Assembly (NCBI GenBank): GCA_963766935.1
Contig: CAVYBY010000004.1
Span: 1 to 44,006 of the forward strand
DNA length: 44,006 nt
Direction of reading: 5' to 3'
From: CAVYBY01 sp963766935
Lineage (GTDB): Bacteria > Actinomycetota > UBA4738 > HRBIN12
Below the pieces are notes generated by a model, which worked only from the letters and a program-made list of their open reading frames with translations, did no database searches and had not been told where the DNA came from. Position 1 is the stretch's first letter; every line of letters starts with the position of its first letter. Position numbers and translations under genes: made by a program. Shown here piece after piece: positions 25,887-34,876 of the stretch.

Positions 25887-26548
25887 CAGGCGGCCCCCCG
25901 GGCGATCTCGGCGAGCCGCCGCGCCGCATCGGCCGGGTCGGGCTCGCGGAAGATACCCGACGCGGAGACGAGCACCGTGGCGCCGGCCTCGACGACGCGC
26001 TTGGCGTTGTCGAGCTTCACCCCGCCGTCGACCTCGAGCTCGACCTGGTGGCCGCCGCGGTCGATCAGCTCGCGGACGCCTTCGACCCGGGCGTAGACGT
26101 CCGGGTTCAGCGTCTGGCCGGACCATCCCGGCCGGATGCTCATCAACATGACGTCGTCGACCTGGTCGAGATAGGGCTCCACGGCATCGATCGGCGTCTC
26201 GAGGTTGAGCGTCAGTCCGGCCCCGCAGCCCCGCATCCCGGGCCTTGCGGATCGCCGGCCCCGGCTCCGGGACGGCCTCCATGTGAAAGGAGACCATGTC
26301 GAGCCCGGCTTCGCCGGAGCTCGTCGAAGAACGGCTCCGGGGTCTCCACCATGAGGTGCCCGTGCAGGACGAGCTGGGTTACCGGCCGCAGCGAGGCGAC
26401 CACCACCGCGCCGAGCGCGATCGGCGGGACGAAATGACCATCCATGATGTCGATATGAACAATCTCGGCATGCTCCTCGACCAGCTTGACCTGCGCCCCG
26501 AGCCGGGCGAGATCGGCCGCCAGGATCGAGGCGCGATAGGTGTCCCAC
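25886..26548 (-). CDS. rpe: Ribulose-phosphate 3-epimerase (frame-broken)
   Basis: Interconverts ribulose-5-P and xylulose-5-P. Blocks in order: ASILAADLARLGAQV, the metal site VHIDIMDGHFVPPIALG, LHGHLMVETPEPFFDEL, VSFHMEAVPEP, MLMSIRPGWSGQTLNPD and LEVDGGVKLDNAKRVVEAGA. Frame shifts occur near 26315 and 26235 and possibly at the start, since a GTG at 26548 is not in frame with the first block. It is the last standard housekeeping gene of the mihF operon. Confidence 0.88.
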   Translation of the reverse strand: MGHLSRLDPGGRSRPARGAGQAGRGACRDCSYRHHGWSFRPADRARRGGGRLAAAGNPARPARAPHGGDPGAVLRRAPAKPGSTWSPFTWRPSRSRGRRSARPGMRGCGAGLTLNLETPIDAVEPYLDQVDDVMLMSIRPGWSGQTLNPDVYARVEGVRELIDRGGHQVELEVDGGVKLDNAKRVVEAGATVLVSASGIFREPDPADAARRLAEIARGAA

Positions 26549-26597
26549 GTTCGTATCCTACCGGCGCGGCTCCCCCTGCCCGCGAGGAACCGGCTGA

Positions 26598-27896
26598 TCA
26601 GGAGCGCCGGAAGGCCGCGACGAACATCCCGTCGGACCCGTCGAGATGCGGCCAGAGCCGTAGTCGTTCCACGGCGGGCCGCCCCGCAACCGTGACCGGC
26701 TCCGCGGCGAGATCCGGGCGCCGACGCAGGATCGCGTCGCACGCGGCGTCGGTTTCGGCCCGGGTAAAGGTGCACACGGCGTAGACGAGACGGCCACCCG
26801 GCGCGACGAGGTCGGCCGCGGCCGAGACGATCCTCACCTGGGTCCGCGCCAGGGCGCTCAGGTCGCCCTGCCGCACGCGCCACAGGAGCTCGGGGCGCCG
26901 GCGCGCGGACCCGATCCCGCTGCACGGCGCGTCCACGAGCACGCGGTCGAACGATCCTCGCAGCGCCGGATGCTCGCCGTCTTGGACGAGCACGAGGGGA
27001 TGCACGCGCAAGCGGTCGGCCGACCGGCGCACCAGCTGCGCGCGTGGAAGCCGAAGGTCGGCGGCCACGACCAACGAGGGTCCCGCAAGGCACGAGGCGA
27101 ACGCCGTCTTTCCACCCGGGCCGGCGCACGCGTCCAGGACGCGATCGCCGGTGCGCACGCCGAGCGCGCGCACCACGACGGCGGACGCCTGGTCCTGCAC
27201 CGCGAACGCGCCCTCGTCCCAACCGGGAAACGATGTGGGGTCGCCCCCGTCGAGGAGCAGACAGTCCGAGTCGAGCCCGGCCGGGCGCGGGGACAACCCG
27301 GCCGCCTGGAACGACTCGGTCACCTCCTCGACCGTCGAGACGCACCGGTTGACCCGCAGGCAGAGCGAGCCGTGCGTTGCCAGCGCCGCGGCCGCGACCT
27401 CCGGATCCCCGCCGAGCACGCGCCCGATCTCCTCGACCCCCCACGGACTCATGCCGGTACGGACCGACACGTCCTCGATCGAGTCACCGCCGGGCGGCGC
27501 CGGAGGCTCGCTCGAGACGGATCGCAGCACCGCGTTCACGAACCCCCGCTCGCGGGGCCCGGCAAGGCCGACGGTCTCGTGCACGGCGGCGTGCGGCGCC
27601 ACCGCGCCAAACACCAACTGGTAGATCCCGATGCGCAGCAGGTGCCGAGCCGACGTCGAGATGCGTTCGAGCGGGCGGCCGGCTCGTTCCTCGATCGTGC
27701 GATCGATGGGGATCCGTCGCCGAAGCGTCCCGTAGGCGAGCTCCGCCGCGAAACTCCGATCCCTCGAGTCGAGCCCCGACCGGCGGAGCAGCGACGGCAC
27801 CACGATCGTCGAGTAGCCCGCGTCGTCGATCACGCGCCTGACGGCTTCGGCCGCGACGGCGCGAGCGTCCCGGGCCGCGGCGGGCTGGGCGGTCAT
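26598..27896 (-). CDS. rsmB: 16S rRNA m5C967 methyltransferase
   Basis: 432 residues. An N-terminal NusB-like RNA-binding domain (SFAAELAYGTLRRR, RHLLRIGIYQLVF) is followed by a SAM methyltransferase domain: SAM motif DACAGPGGKT, DAPCSGIGSARRRPELLWR with one catalytic cysteine, and LVYAVCTFTRAET with the second. Modifies a cytosine in 16S rRNA. Its start overlaps the fmt stop by 4 nt. Confidence 0.94.
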   Translation of the reverse strand: MTAQPAAARDARAVAAEAVRRVIDDAGYSTIVVPSLLRRSGLDSRDRSFAAELAYGTLRRRIPIDRTIEERAGRPLERISTSARHLLRIGIYQLVFGAVAPHAAVHETVGLAGPRERGFVNAVLRSVSSEPPAPPGGDSIEDVSVRTGMSPWGVEEIGRVLGGDPEVAAAALATHGSLCLRVNRCVSTVEEVTESFQAAGLSPRPAGLDSDCLLLDGGDPTSFPGWDEGAFAVQDQASAVVVRALGVRTGDRVLDACAGPGGKTAFASCLAGPSLVVAADLRLPRAQLVRRSADRLRVHPLVLVQDGEHPALRGSFDRVLVDAPCSGIGSARRRPELLWRVRQGDLSALARTQVRIVSAAADLVAPGGRLVYAVCTFTRAETDAACDAILRRRPDLAAEPVTVAGRPAVERLRLWPHLDGSDGMFVAAFRRS

Positions 27897-28816
27897 TCGA
27901 GTCGCTCGCCGGCGGGTCGCGCTCCGCGCGCCCAGTCCGCCGCGGGCATCGCGGCGCGGCCGGCGGGGACGACGTCCAGCAGCCGGACGGTTCCGTGGCC
28001 GGCCGCGACCACGACGTCGTCGCCCGGCGCGGCGATCGTCCCCGGCGGACCAGGGGCGTCCGCGCCGGACCCGGACTTCGCCCGCCGAATCTTGAGCCCG
28101 GCGCCGCGGAAGGTGGTCGTCGCGCCCGGCTCCGGCGCGAGGGCGCGAACGCGGCGCACGATGGCGTCCGCGGGTTCGTTCCAGTCGATGCGCCGCTCGC
28201 CGGGGCCGAGCTTCGGAGCCCTCGTCGCCCCCGCCTCGTCCTGCAGCAGCCCCTCCAGGGACCCACCCGCGCGGATCCGCAGGGTCAGGGCGAGCAGGCT
28301 GGCTCCGCGGGCCGCGAGCCGGTCGCCGAGGGAGCCGGCATCGTCGTCCGAACCGATCGGTTCGATGCCGGTGGCCATCACGGGACCGGTGTCGAGCCCT
28401 TCGTCCATGGTCATGACGCTGACGCCCGTCTCGGTGTCGCCGGCAAGGATCGCGTGCTGGACCGGAGCGGCGCCGCGCCAGCGAGGCAGCAGCGAGAAAT
28501 GCAGGTTCACGGCGCCGAGCGGCGCGAGGTGGAGCAGCTCGGCGGTCAGGATCTCGCCGTAGGCGACGACGACAAGCACGTCGGGCCGGGCCTCACGGAT
28601 CGCCGGGAGCGCGTCGGAGGCACGTTCGACCTCCACGAGCGGGAGATCCAGGCGCCGCGCGGCAAGGGCGACGTCCGTCGGCGTGATCCGCGACCCGCGA
28701 CCGGCCGGCTTGGGGATGTTCGTGACGACGAGCGGAACCTCGATCTCGTCGTCGGCGGCCAGCGTTTCGAGAGTGGGGACCGACCACGGGTCGTTCCCGA
28801 GAAAGACCGCGCGCAC
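27893..28816 (-). CDS. fmt: Methionyl-tRNA formyltransferase
   Basis: Formylates initiator Met-tRNA. The N-terminal formyl-transfer domain has MRAVFLGNDPWSVPTLE, LVVVAYGEIL, the catalytic/folate motif HFSLLPRWRGAAPVQHAI, and GVSVMTMDEGLDTGPV. The C-terminal OB-like domain is shorter but present (PGPPGTIAAPGDDVVVAAG). 307 residues, normal. It lies 20 nt after def, its functional partner. Confidence 0.95.
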   Translation of the reverse strand: MRAVFLGNDPWSVPTLETLAADDEIEVPLVVTNIPKPAGRGSRITPTDVALAARRLDLPLVEVERASDALPAIREARPDVLVVVAYGEILTAELLHLAPLGAVNLHFSLLPRWRGAAPVQHAILAGDTETGVSVMTMDEGLDTGPVMATGIEPIGSDDDAGSLGDRLAARGASLLALTLRIRAGGSLEGLLQDEAGATRAPKLGPGERRIDWNEPADAIVRRVRALAPEPGATTTFRGAGLKIRRAKSGSGADAPGPPGTIAAPGDDVVVAAGHGTVRLLDVVPAGRAAMPAADWARGARPAGERLE

Positions 28817-28835
28817 GGTCGCTGCGATGGCGGCC

Positions 28836-29381
28836 TCAGGATCCCTCGGCCGGCGACGACTGCGCCTTCATCGGCCGCGGCGTCGGCTCCGCCACGCCCA
28901 TCTGGATCCGGCGGAATTCGGCGAGCACCCAGCGCCGTCCCTCCTCCTCGAGGCGGTCGATGAACAGCCGGCCGTCCAGGTGGTCGGTCTCGTGCTGCAG
29001 GATCCGGGCGAGCAGCCCCTCCCCCATCACTTCGATCGGTGCTCCGTCGACGTCCTGCCCGGCGCAGCGAACCGACGCGAACCGCGCGGTCGGATGAAAC
29101 GGGCCCGGGATCGAGAGACAGCCTTCCTCCTCCTCGAGCCGCCCGTCCGCATCGGACAACACGGGGTTGGCGACGAACGTCGGCCCCGTGGCGCCGTCGT
29201 CGAAGACGAACAGGCGCAGCGAGATCCCTACCTGCGGCCCAGCAAGACCGACGCCGGGAGCGTCGACCATCGTCTCGACCATGTCGTCGAAGAGCCGGTG
29301 CAGCGACCGGTCGAAGGTCGTTACGGGCTTTGCCGGCGTCGTGAGCACGGGATCGCCGAGCGTTCGGATCGGGATGATCAG
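28836..29381 (-). CDS. def: Peptide deformylase
   Basis: Removes the formyl group from nascent proteins. All three motifs are intact: GVGLAGPQVG, EEGCLSIPG with the metal cysteine, and ILQHETDHLDG with the two histidines and catalytic glutamate. 181 residues. A C-terminal extension (VAEPTPRPMKAQSSPAEGS) is unremarkable. No ATG/GTG/TTG is found at the N-terminus; a CTG at 29381 follows GGAGG by six bases and opens LIIPIRTLGDPVL, so CTG is the likely start. Confidence 0.93.
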   Translation of the reverse strand: MIIPIRTLGDPVLTTPAKPVTTFDRSLHRLFDDMVETMVDAPGVGLAGPQVGISLRLFVFDDGATGPTFVANPVLSDADGRLEEEEGCLSIPGPFHPTARFASVRCAGQDVDGAPIEVMGEGLLARILQHETDHLDGRLFIDRLEEEGRRWVLAEFRRIQMGVAEPTPRPMKAQSSPAEGS

Positions 29382-29404
29382 GGCGGACCTCCTCGAGGTT
29401 GTGG

Positions 29405-31218
29405 CTACAGGTGCGGTTCGGCCTCGACCCGGGCGACCACGCCCTCGGCGGCCAGCTCGCGGATCCGGCGGCCGAACGCCGGAACGCGCTCCGGCTCGAG
29501 CGCGACCAAGCATACCGTTGCCTCCTCGCCGCCGGATGCGAGCCCGGATACGAGCATCGTGATCGGTTCGAGGGCGCGCAGCGCGCCGGCGAGCGAGTCC
29601 GTTCCGGCGACGCGAAAGACGCCCGCGCCGACGGGAAACCCCGCCGAGATCCGGCGCGCTCGCTCTTCTTCGTGGAACCGGTCGGCGTTTCCGCGAACGA
29701 GCGCCTGGACGGCAGTGTCGCGAGCATGCGCCGTCTGCACGATGGCTCGCCCGGCGGGCCGCGCCCACGCCACGGCTTCGAACCACGTCGCCAGCGAGCG
29801 TTCTCTGGCGGCAAGACCCGGGCGGCGAGCCGCCAGATCGGCGTCGAGGATCGCCACCAGATCGCACCCACCCGGGCCCAAGTCCCGCACGTCGTCGGGA
29901 CCGCCCACGAGGATCTCGGCGGATCCCGGCAGTCGCGGCGTCTCCCCGGCGCGCAGCCGGTGCACCGGCACGCCGGCAACCGCCGCGGCCCAAGCCTCGA
30001 CACGCTCGGCACCTCCGCGATGCACGCCGAACGACGTCGCGGAGCACACCCGGCAGCGCCCCGGCGCCTCGCACACCACGCACCGGACGACCCCCTCCTG
30101 AAGGCGAAGCGACCCCTCGCAGGCCGCGCACGCCGCCGGACTCCCGCAGCTCTTGCAGACGACCGCGATCCCGGCTCCGGGGGTCGGTGAGAACAGGAAC
30201 CCCCGGCGGACCGTGCGGATCGCACGAACCAGCGCCGGGGCCCGGCCTTCCCGCACCGGCGGGACGACCTCGACGGGCGGCCAGCGCCGCGCGGGTGGGC
30301 GAACCTCCGGGTCCCCGGCCGCCGCCGCCTCCGCCGACGGGCAGAACGCCGCCTGCACGCAAACCGCCCCGGCCATCCGCGCCCGGGCCCGGGCGACGTC
30401 GCGAACGTGGTAGTAGGGCGCCCGATCCTCGCGATGCGCCGGATGGCTCTCGCGCGAGACGTAGATGAGGCCGAGCCCGGCCAGCGGCGCGAAGATGCCC
30501 GGACGCGTCGCGACGACGACGTCGAACCGGCCGCGACCGATATCGAGCCACGTCCGGTAGCGAGCCCGTTTCGACCCGCCGAGAAACCGCGCGCACCGCT
30601 CGCCGAAGGCGCGCTCGATCGCCGCCGCGGTCGCCGGGACGGGCTCGGCCTCCGGAACCAGGACCAGTGCGGTTCGCCCCGAGGCCAGACACGCCGCAAC
30701 CGCTTCGACCGCCAGGTCCTGCTCGTCCTCGGGCGCGGGCCGCAGAACGAAGGCCCGCGGACCCGGATCCCGGCGGCCGATGGCGGCGAGCAGTTCGGGC
30801 CCGCCCGCATACGTGGTCAGCGGGCGCGGCAGGGCGAGGCTTCCCGCGGTCGCGCCGCGCGCAGGCGGCGGCACGACCGCGGTCTCCTCCGAGGCCACAC
30901 GCGGCGGGGCCAGCCGGCCCAGGACGGCCGCAAGCGGTGCGACGTAGCGCTCCGACACCCAACGCGCGAGCGCCAGCAGCTCTTCGTCGAACCGCGGGAC
31001 CGGGCTCACGAGACCCGAGACGGGAAGCAGCCGTGGTGGGTGCTCCGCGGAGGTCCCGGTGATCCACCCGCGCACCCGCCGGCCGTGAAACGGGACCTGG
31101 ACGAGAGATCCGAGACCCGCGCCCAGGTCGGCGCTCAGCTCATAGGTGAACGGACGGTCGAGCGCGAGGAGCGGGCGGTCGACACAAACCTCGACCGGAC
31201 CCGACCAGACGGCGCCGG
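29405..31218 (-). CDS. priA: PriA-like primosomal protein without helicase motifs
   Basis: Replication-restart protein. The N-terminal DNA-binding domain is present (VDRPLLALDRPFTYEL, LVQVPFHGRRVRGWI), and the zinc-binding cysteine clusters are kept (CKSCGSPAACAAC, CVVCEAPGRCRVC). The Walker A GxGKT is absent, and the DEAH-type box reads SRESHPAHRED, followed by PYYHVRDVARARA. Actinobacterial PriA proteins are known to lack helicase motifs, so this is a lineage trait rather than decay. No canonical start exists near the expected N-terminus; the frame stays open into metK, so the true start is unresolved. Confidence 0.85.
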
Positions 31219-31220
31219 AC

Positions 31221-32411
31221 TCAGCCGAGGGCCCGCCGGAGATCGTCGACGCGATCGGTCCCCTCCCAGGGGAACTCCTTGCGCCCGAAGTGCCCATACG
31301 CAGCCGTGTCCTTGTAGATGGGCCGGGCGAGGTCGAGATCGCGGATGATCGCGGCCGGACGGAAATCGAACAGCTCCCAGAGCACCGCCTGCAGCTTGTC
31401 GGGGTCGACCTGCTCCGTCCCGAAGGTATCGGCCGCGAGTGACACCGGGTGGGCCGTGCCGATCGCATACGCCACCTGGAGCTGGCAGACGTCGGCGAGG
31501 CCGGCGGCAACCACGTTCTTGGCGACGTAGCGGGCCATGTAGGCGGCCGAGCGATCCACCTTCGTGGGGTCCTTGCCGCTGAACGCCCCGCCACCGTGCG
31601 GCGCGTAGCCGCCGTAGGTGTCGACGATGATCTTGCGTCCGGTCAGCCCCGTGTCCGCCTTCGGGCCCCCGATCTCGAACCGGCCGGTCGGGTTGACGAG
31701 CACGCGAACGTCGTGGCTGTCGAGGTCGGGAAACTCGCGGAGCACCGGATCGATGACCTCCGCTTCGACGTCGGGCTGAAGGAGAGTCTCGACGTCGACC
31801 TCCTCGCGGTGCTGCGCGCTGATGAGCACGGTGTCGACGCGAACCGGGCGGCCGCCCTCGTACTCGACCGAGACCTGGCTCTTGCCGTCGGGGCGCAGGT
31901 ACGGGATGACGCCGGCCTTCCGCACATCGGCGAGCCGCTTGGCAAGGCGATGGGCGAGCGCAATGGGCAGCGGCATCAACTCTTCGGTCTCGCGACAGGC
32001 AAAGCCGAACATCATGCCCTGGTCGCCGGCGCCGAGCGCATCCATGTCGTCGGACGAATTCGACTCGCGATGCTCGATCGCGTTCTCGACCCCGCGCGCG
32101 ATGTCGGGCGACTGTTCCTGGATCGCCGTCATGACCCCGCAGGTGGCCCCGTCGAGCCCGAACTTCGCGTCCGTGTAGCCGATCTCCGTGATGGTTTCGC
32201 GGACGACCGACGGGATGTCGATCCATGCGGCGGTGGTGATCTCGCCGGCCACGATCACGAGACCGGTCGTGACGAGGGTCTCGCACGCCACCCGCGACTG
32301 GGAATCCGCCGCCAGCATGGCGTCCAGAACGGCGTCGGAGATCTGATCCGCGAGCTTGTCGGGGTGCCCCTCGGTGACGGATTCGGAGGAGAACAGGCGC
32401 CGACCGGTCAT
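31221..32411 (-). CDS. metK: S-adenosylmethionine synthetase
   Basis: Makes SAM from methionine and ATP. 396 residues. Motifs: FSSESVTEGHPDKLADQISDA, GAGDQGMMFGFA, IVDTYGGYAPHGGGAFSGKDPTKVDRS (with the GGGAFSGKD loop), YVAKNVVAAGLADVCQLQVAYAIG. All active-site blocks are intact. The ATG overlaps the coaBC stop (ATGA). Confidence 0.97.
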   Translation of the reverse strand: MTGRRLFSSESVTEGHPDKLADQISDAVLDAMLAADSQSRVACETLVTTGLVIVAGEITTAAWIDIPSVVRETITEIGYTDAKFGLDGATCGVMTAIQEQSPDIARGVENAIEHRESNSSDDMDALGAGDQGMMFGFACRETEELMPLPIALAHRLAKRLADVRKAGVIPYLRPDGKSQVSVEYEGGRPVRVDTVLISAQHREEVDVETLLQPDVEAEVIDPVLREFPDLDSHDVRVLVNPTGRFEIGGPKADTGLTGRKIIVDTYGGYAPHGGGAFSGKDPTKVDRSAAYMARYVAKNVVAAGLADVCQLQVAYAIGTAHPVSLAADTFGTEQVDPDKLQAVLWELFDFRPAAIIRDLDLARPIYKDTAAYGHFGRKEFPWEGTDRVDDLRRALG

Positions 32412-33589
32412 CGTGGCCCGAGCATAGCAGCGACCCGATCCACGACTGCCGAGGCAAGCTGCGTCTTCGTCCAGGACCGAAGCGCGACGTCGTCGCCGCC
32501 GCCGGCCGAGATGATCGCGGCGTCGTTCGTGTCGGACTCGAACCCGGTCCCCTCCCGCCCCACCAGGTTGGCGACGATGAGATCGAGGTGCTTCGCGCGA
32601 AGCTTCTCGCGTCCGGCCTCCTCGACGTTCTCGGTCTCCGCGGCAAAACCGACGAGGAGCGGCGGATCCACCGTCTCGCCGAGCTCGCGCAGGATGTCGG
32701 GCGTCGGCTCCAGGACGATGTCGGGGACGCCCTGCTCCTTCTTCAGCTTCGCGTCCGCGACGGCCTTCGGCCGGAAATCCGCCACGGCCGCGGCCATGAC
32801 CACCGCGTCGGCTCCGGCCACGGCATCCAGGGTCGCCGCCCGCATCTCGTGCGCGCTCGAGACTCGCCGGACCTGCACGCGTGGAGGTGGCGGGACCGTC
32901 CCCGGTCCGAGGATCAAGGTGACCCGGGCTCCCCGGCGCTCGGCTTCGGCGGCGATCGCGGTTCCCATCCGCCCGCTCGACCGGTTGCCGATGAACCGGA
33001 CGGGGTCGATCGGCTCGTGCGTGGGTCCCGCCGTGACGACGAGATGCCGCCCGGCCAGCTCTCCGCCCACGGCGAGCGCGGCACGGACCTCGGCCACGAT
33101 GTCGCCGGGTTCGGCGAGCCGCCCGATGCCTTGGTCGCCTGCGGCGAGCGCGCCCGTCACCGGGCCGACGATCCGGGCCCCCCGGGCGAGCAGCACGGCC
33201 ACGCTGTCGCGCGTGGCGGGGTGCTCCCACATCCCGGTGTGCATCGCGGGGGCAAGGACGAGCGGGCACGAGGACTCGAGCAGGGTCGAGGTGAGCAGGT
33301 CGTCGGCGAGGCCGTGAGCCAGCTTTGCCAGGATGTTCGCGGTCGCCGGCGCCACGACCGCGACATTCGCCTCGTGGGCCAGACGCACGTGGAGCACCTC
33401 GTCGGGCCGGTCCCAGGCGGAGGTGTGCGCGGGCTCGCCCGTGAGCGCGGAGAACGTGTCGGGTCCGATGAAGCGGGTGGCGGACCGGGTCATCACGACC
33501 GAAAGCTGAGCGCCGGATGCGATGAGCTCGCGCGCGATCAGCGCGGCCTTGAAGGCGGCGATGCTGCCGGTGACGCCGAGCAGGACCCG
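32408..33589 (-). CDS. coaBC: Phosphopantothenoylcysteine decarboxylase/synthase
   Basis: Bifunctional enzyme of coenzyme A synthesis. The N-terminal flavoprotein decarboxylase has VLLGVTGSIAAFKAA, ANVAVVAPATANILAKLAHGLADDLL and LAPAMHTGMW. The C-terminal CoaB part has HLVVTAGPTHEPIDPVRFIGNRSSGRMG and the LVGFAAETEN and DLIVANLVGREGTGFESDTN blocks. No standard start codon lies near VLLGVTG; a CTG at about 33589 (LNGRRVLLG), shortly after the rpoZ stop, is the best candidate. An upstream ATG would overlap rpoZ by about 60 nt. Confidence 0.93.
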   Translation of the reverse strand, partial: RVLLGVTGSIAAFKAALIARELIASGAQLSVVMTRSATRFIGPDTFSALTGEPAHTSAWDRPDEVLHVRLAHEANVAVVAPATANILAKLAHGLADDLLTSTLLESSCPLVLAPAMHTGMWEHPATRDSVAVLLARGARIVGPVTGALAAGDQGIGRLAEPGDIVAEVRAALAVGGELAGRHLVVTAGPTHEPIDPVRFIGNRSSGRMGTAIAAEAERRGARVTLILGPGTVPPPPRVQVRRVSSAHEMRAATLDAVAGADAVVMAAAVADFRPKAVADAKLKKEQGVPDIVLEPTPDILRELGETVDPPLLVGFAAETENVEEAGREKLRAKHLDLIVANLVGREGTGFESDTNDAAIISAGGGDDVALRSWTKTQLASAVVDRVAAMLGPR

Positions 33590-33605
33590 GCGGCCGTTCA
33601 GCGGG

Positions 33606-33851
33606 TCAGTCGGCCTCGGGCTCCTCGGGTCGCTCGTAGTCGATCTTCCCATCGGCGATCTCCTCGAGCGAGACCGAGAGCGGCTTGTTGCTGAATCCCG
33701 TTTCGACGAGCGGGGGAACAAACTCGCCCCGGCCCTCGCCCAGCTGGTTGTAATAGGAGTTGATCTCGCGGGCCCGCTTTGCGGCCAGGATCACCAGCGT
33801 GTACTTGGAATCCACGGCGGCCAGCAGGTCGTCGATCTTGGGTTCGATCAC
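33606..33851 (-). CDS. rpoZ: RNA polymerase omega subunit
   Basis: 81 residues. IEPKIDDLLAAVDSKYTLVILAAKRAREINSYYNQL matches the omega core that clamps the beta' subunit, and the short acidic tail (EEPEAD) is common. Starts with a GTG overlapping the gmk stop (GTGA). Confidence 0.94.
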   Translation of the reverse strand: MIEPKIDDLLAAVDSKYTLVILAAKRAREINSYYNQLGEGRGEFVPPLVETGFSNKPLSVSLEEIADGKIDYERPEEPEAD

Positions 33852-34453
33852 GGTCGATCCTCTCGCTTCGAAGAGGTGCGGTCTTTGGTGCGGGCACTCT
33901 CGATGATAGCAGCGACCTGCGACGATGCGTGTTCGAGCCGGTCGTTGACGACCACGTCGTCGAAGGCGTCGCGCCGATCGAGCTCGTGGCGGGCGGTCCT
34001 CAGCCGCTCCGCGATGCGCTCCTCGGACTCCGTTCCACGGCCCCGCAACCGCGCCTCCAGCTCCTGCATCGACGGGGGCTCCAGGAAGATCAGCAGGGCC
34101 TCGGGCACCCGCTCGCGCACCTGCATGGCACCCTGGACGTCGATCTCCAGGATCACGTCCTTGCCGCCGTCCCGCAGGTTCCCCACACCGGCCACCGGCG
34201 TTCCGTAGCGGTTGCCGAAGACCTCCGCCCACTCGAGGAGCGCGCCGTCGGCGACGAGCCGGTCGAACGCTCCGGCGTCGACGAAGTGGTAGTCGCGGCC
34301 GTCGATCTCGGCCGGCCGCGGCGTCCGTGTCGTCACCGAGAGCGACACGGCGAGTCCATCAGGGTCGCGACCCAGGAGGGCCTTGACGACGCTTCCCTTG
34401 CCGACCCCGGACGGGCCGGCGATCACGACCAGGTTCCCCCGGCGGGGCGACAC
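33848..34453 (-). CDS. gmk: Guanylate kinase
   Basis: Phosphorylates GMP to GDP. The P-loop VVIAGPSGVGKGSVVKALL, SVTTRTPRPAEIDGRDYHFVD, ILEIDVQGAMQVRE and IFLEPPSMQELEARLRGRGTESEE are typical. 201 residues from the GTG at 34453. It sits 7 nt after mihF. Confidence 0.96.
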   Translation of the reverse strand: MSPRRGNLVVIAGPSGVGKGSVVKALLGRDPDGLAVSLSVTTRTPRPAEIDGRDYHFVDAGAFDRLVADGALLEWAEVFGNRYGTPVAGVGNLRDGGKDVILEIDVQGAMQVRERVPEALLIFLEPPSMQELEARLRGRGTESEERIAERLRTARHELDRRDAFDDVVVNDRLEHASSQVAAIIESARTKDRTSSKREDRP

Positions 34454-34460
34454 CTCGCCG

Positions 34461-34772
34461 CTATCGGGGAAACCGCAGCAGGAGCTGCTCGCGCTGCTTG
34501 GAGCCGAGCCCGCGAACACGCCGGCTGGCGGAGATGTCCATCTCTTCCATCAGCTTCTGCGCGCGAACCTTGCCGACACCGGGCAGCGACTCGAGCACGC
34601 TCGACACCTTCATCTTGCCCACGATGTCGTCACCCGATCGACCGAGCACGTCGCGGAGCGAGAGCTTGCTCGTCTTCAGCTGCTGCTTCAGCTCGGCCCG
34701 CTTCTTGCGCGCCACCGCGGCCTTGGCGAGTGCCTGGGCGCGCTGCTCGGGGGTAAGGGTCGGGAGAGCCAT
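34461..34772 (-). CDS. mihF: Actinobacterial integration host factor
   Basis: 103-residue nucleoid protein of the actinobacterial IHF type. The C-terminal half has the helix-two-turn-helix region SVLESLPGVGKVRAQKLMEEMDISASRRVRGLGSKQREQLL, with the conserved LPGVGK. The N-terminal part is a charged helix (RAQALAKAAVARKKRAELKQQLK). I chose the ATG at 34772, seven bases after AAGGAGT, rather than the ATG at 34778, which is too close. This gene is a strong taxonomic hint. Confidence 0.94.
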   Translation of the reverse strand: MALPTLTPEQRAQALAKAAVARKKRAELKQQLKTSKLSLRDVLGRSGDDIVGKMKVSSVLESLPGVGKVRAQKLMEEMDISASRRVRGLGSKQREQLLLRFPR

Positions 34773-34816
34773 CGACATACTCCTTCGAACTCGATGAACC
34801 GTGGAAGGACGCGGGG

Positions 34817-34846
34817 AGTATACGGAGCCGCGGCTTCGTGCAGCAA
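34817..34846 (-). promoter_or_regulatory. Putative promoter of the mihF-gmk-rpoZ operon
   Basis: TTGCTG (34841-34846), an 18-bp spacer and TATACT (34817-34822) on the minus strand, about 40 nt upstream of mihF in the only sizeable gap of this region. Confidence 0.55.
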
Positions 34847-34876
34847 TGCCAAACCCGTCCTTGACCTGCGGTTCCG

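Noticed and set aside
29405..31218. PriA as an inactivated helicase gene
   Set aside because: Loss of Walker motifs with retained zinc fingers is a known feature of actinobacterial PriA proteins, so it is reported as lineage-typical rather than as a discovery.
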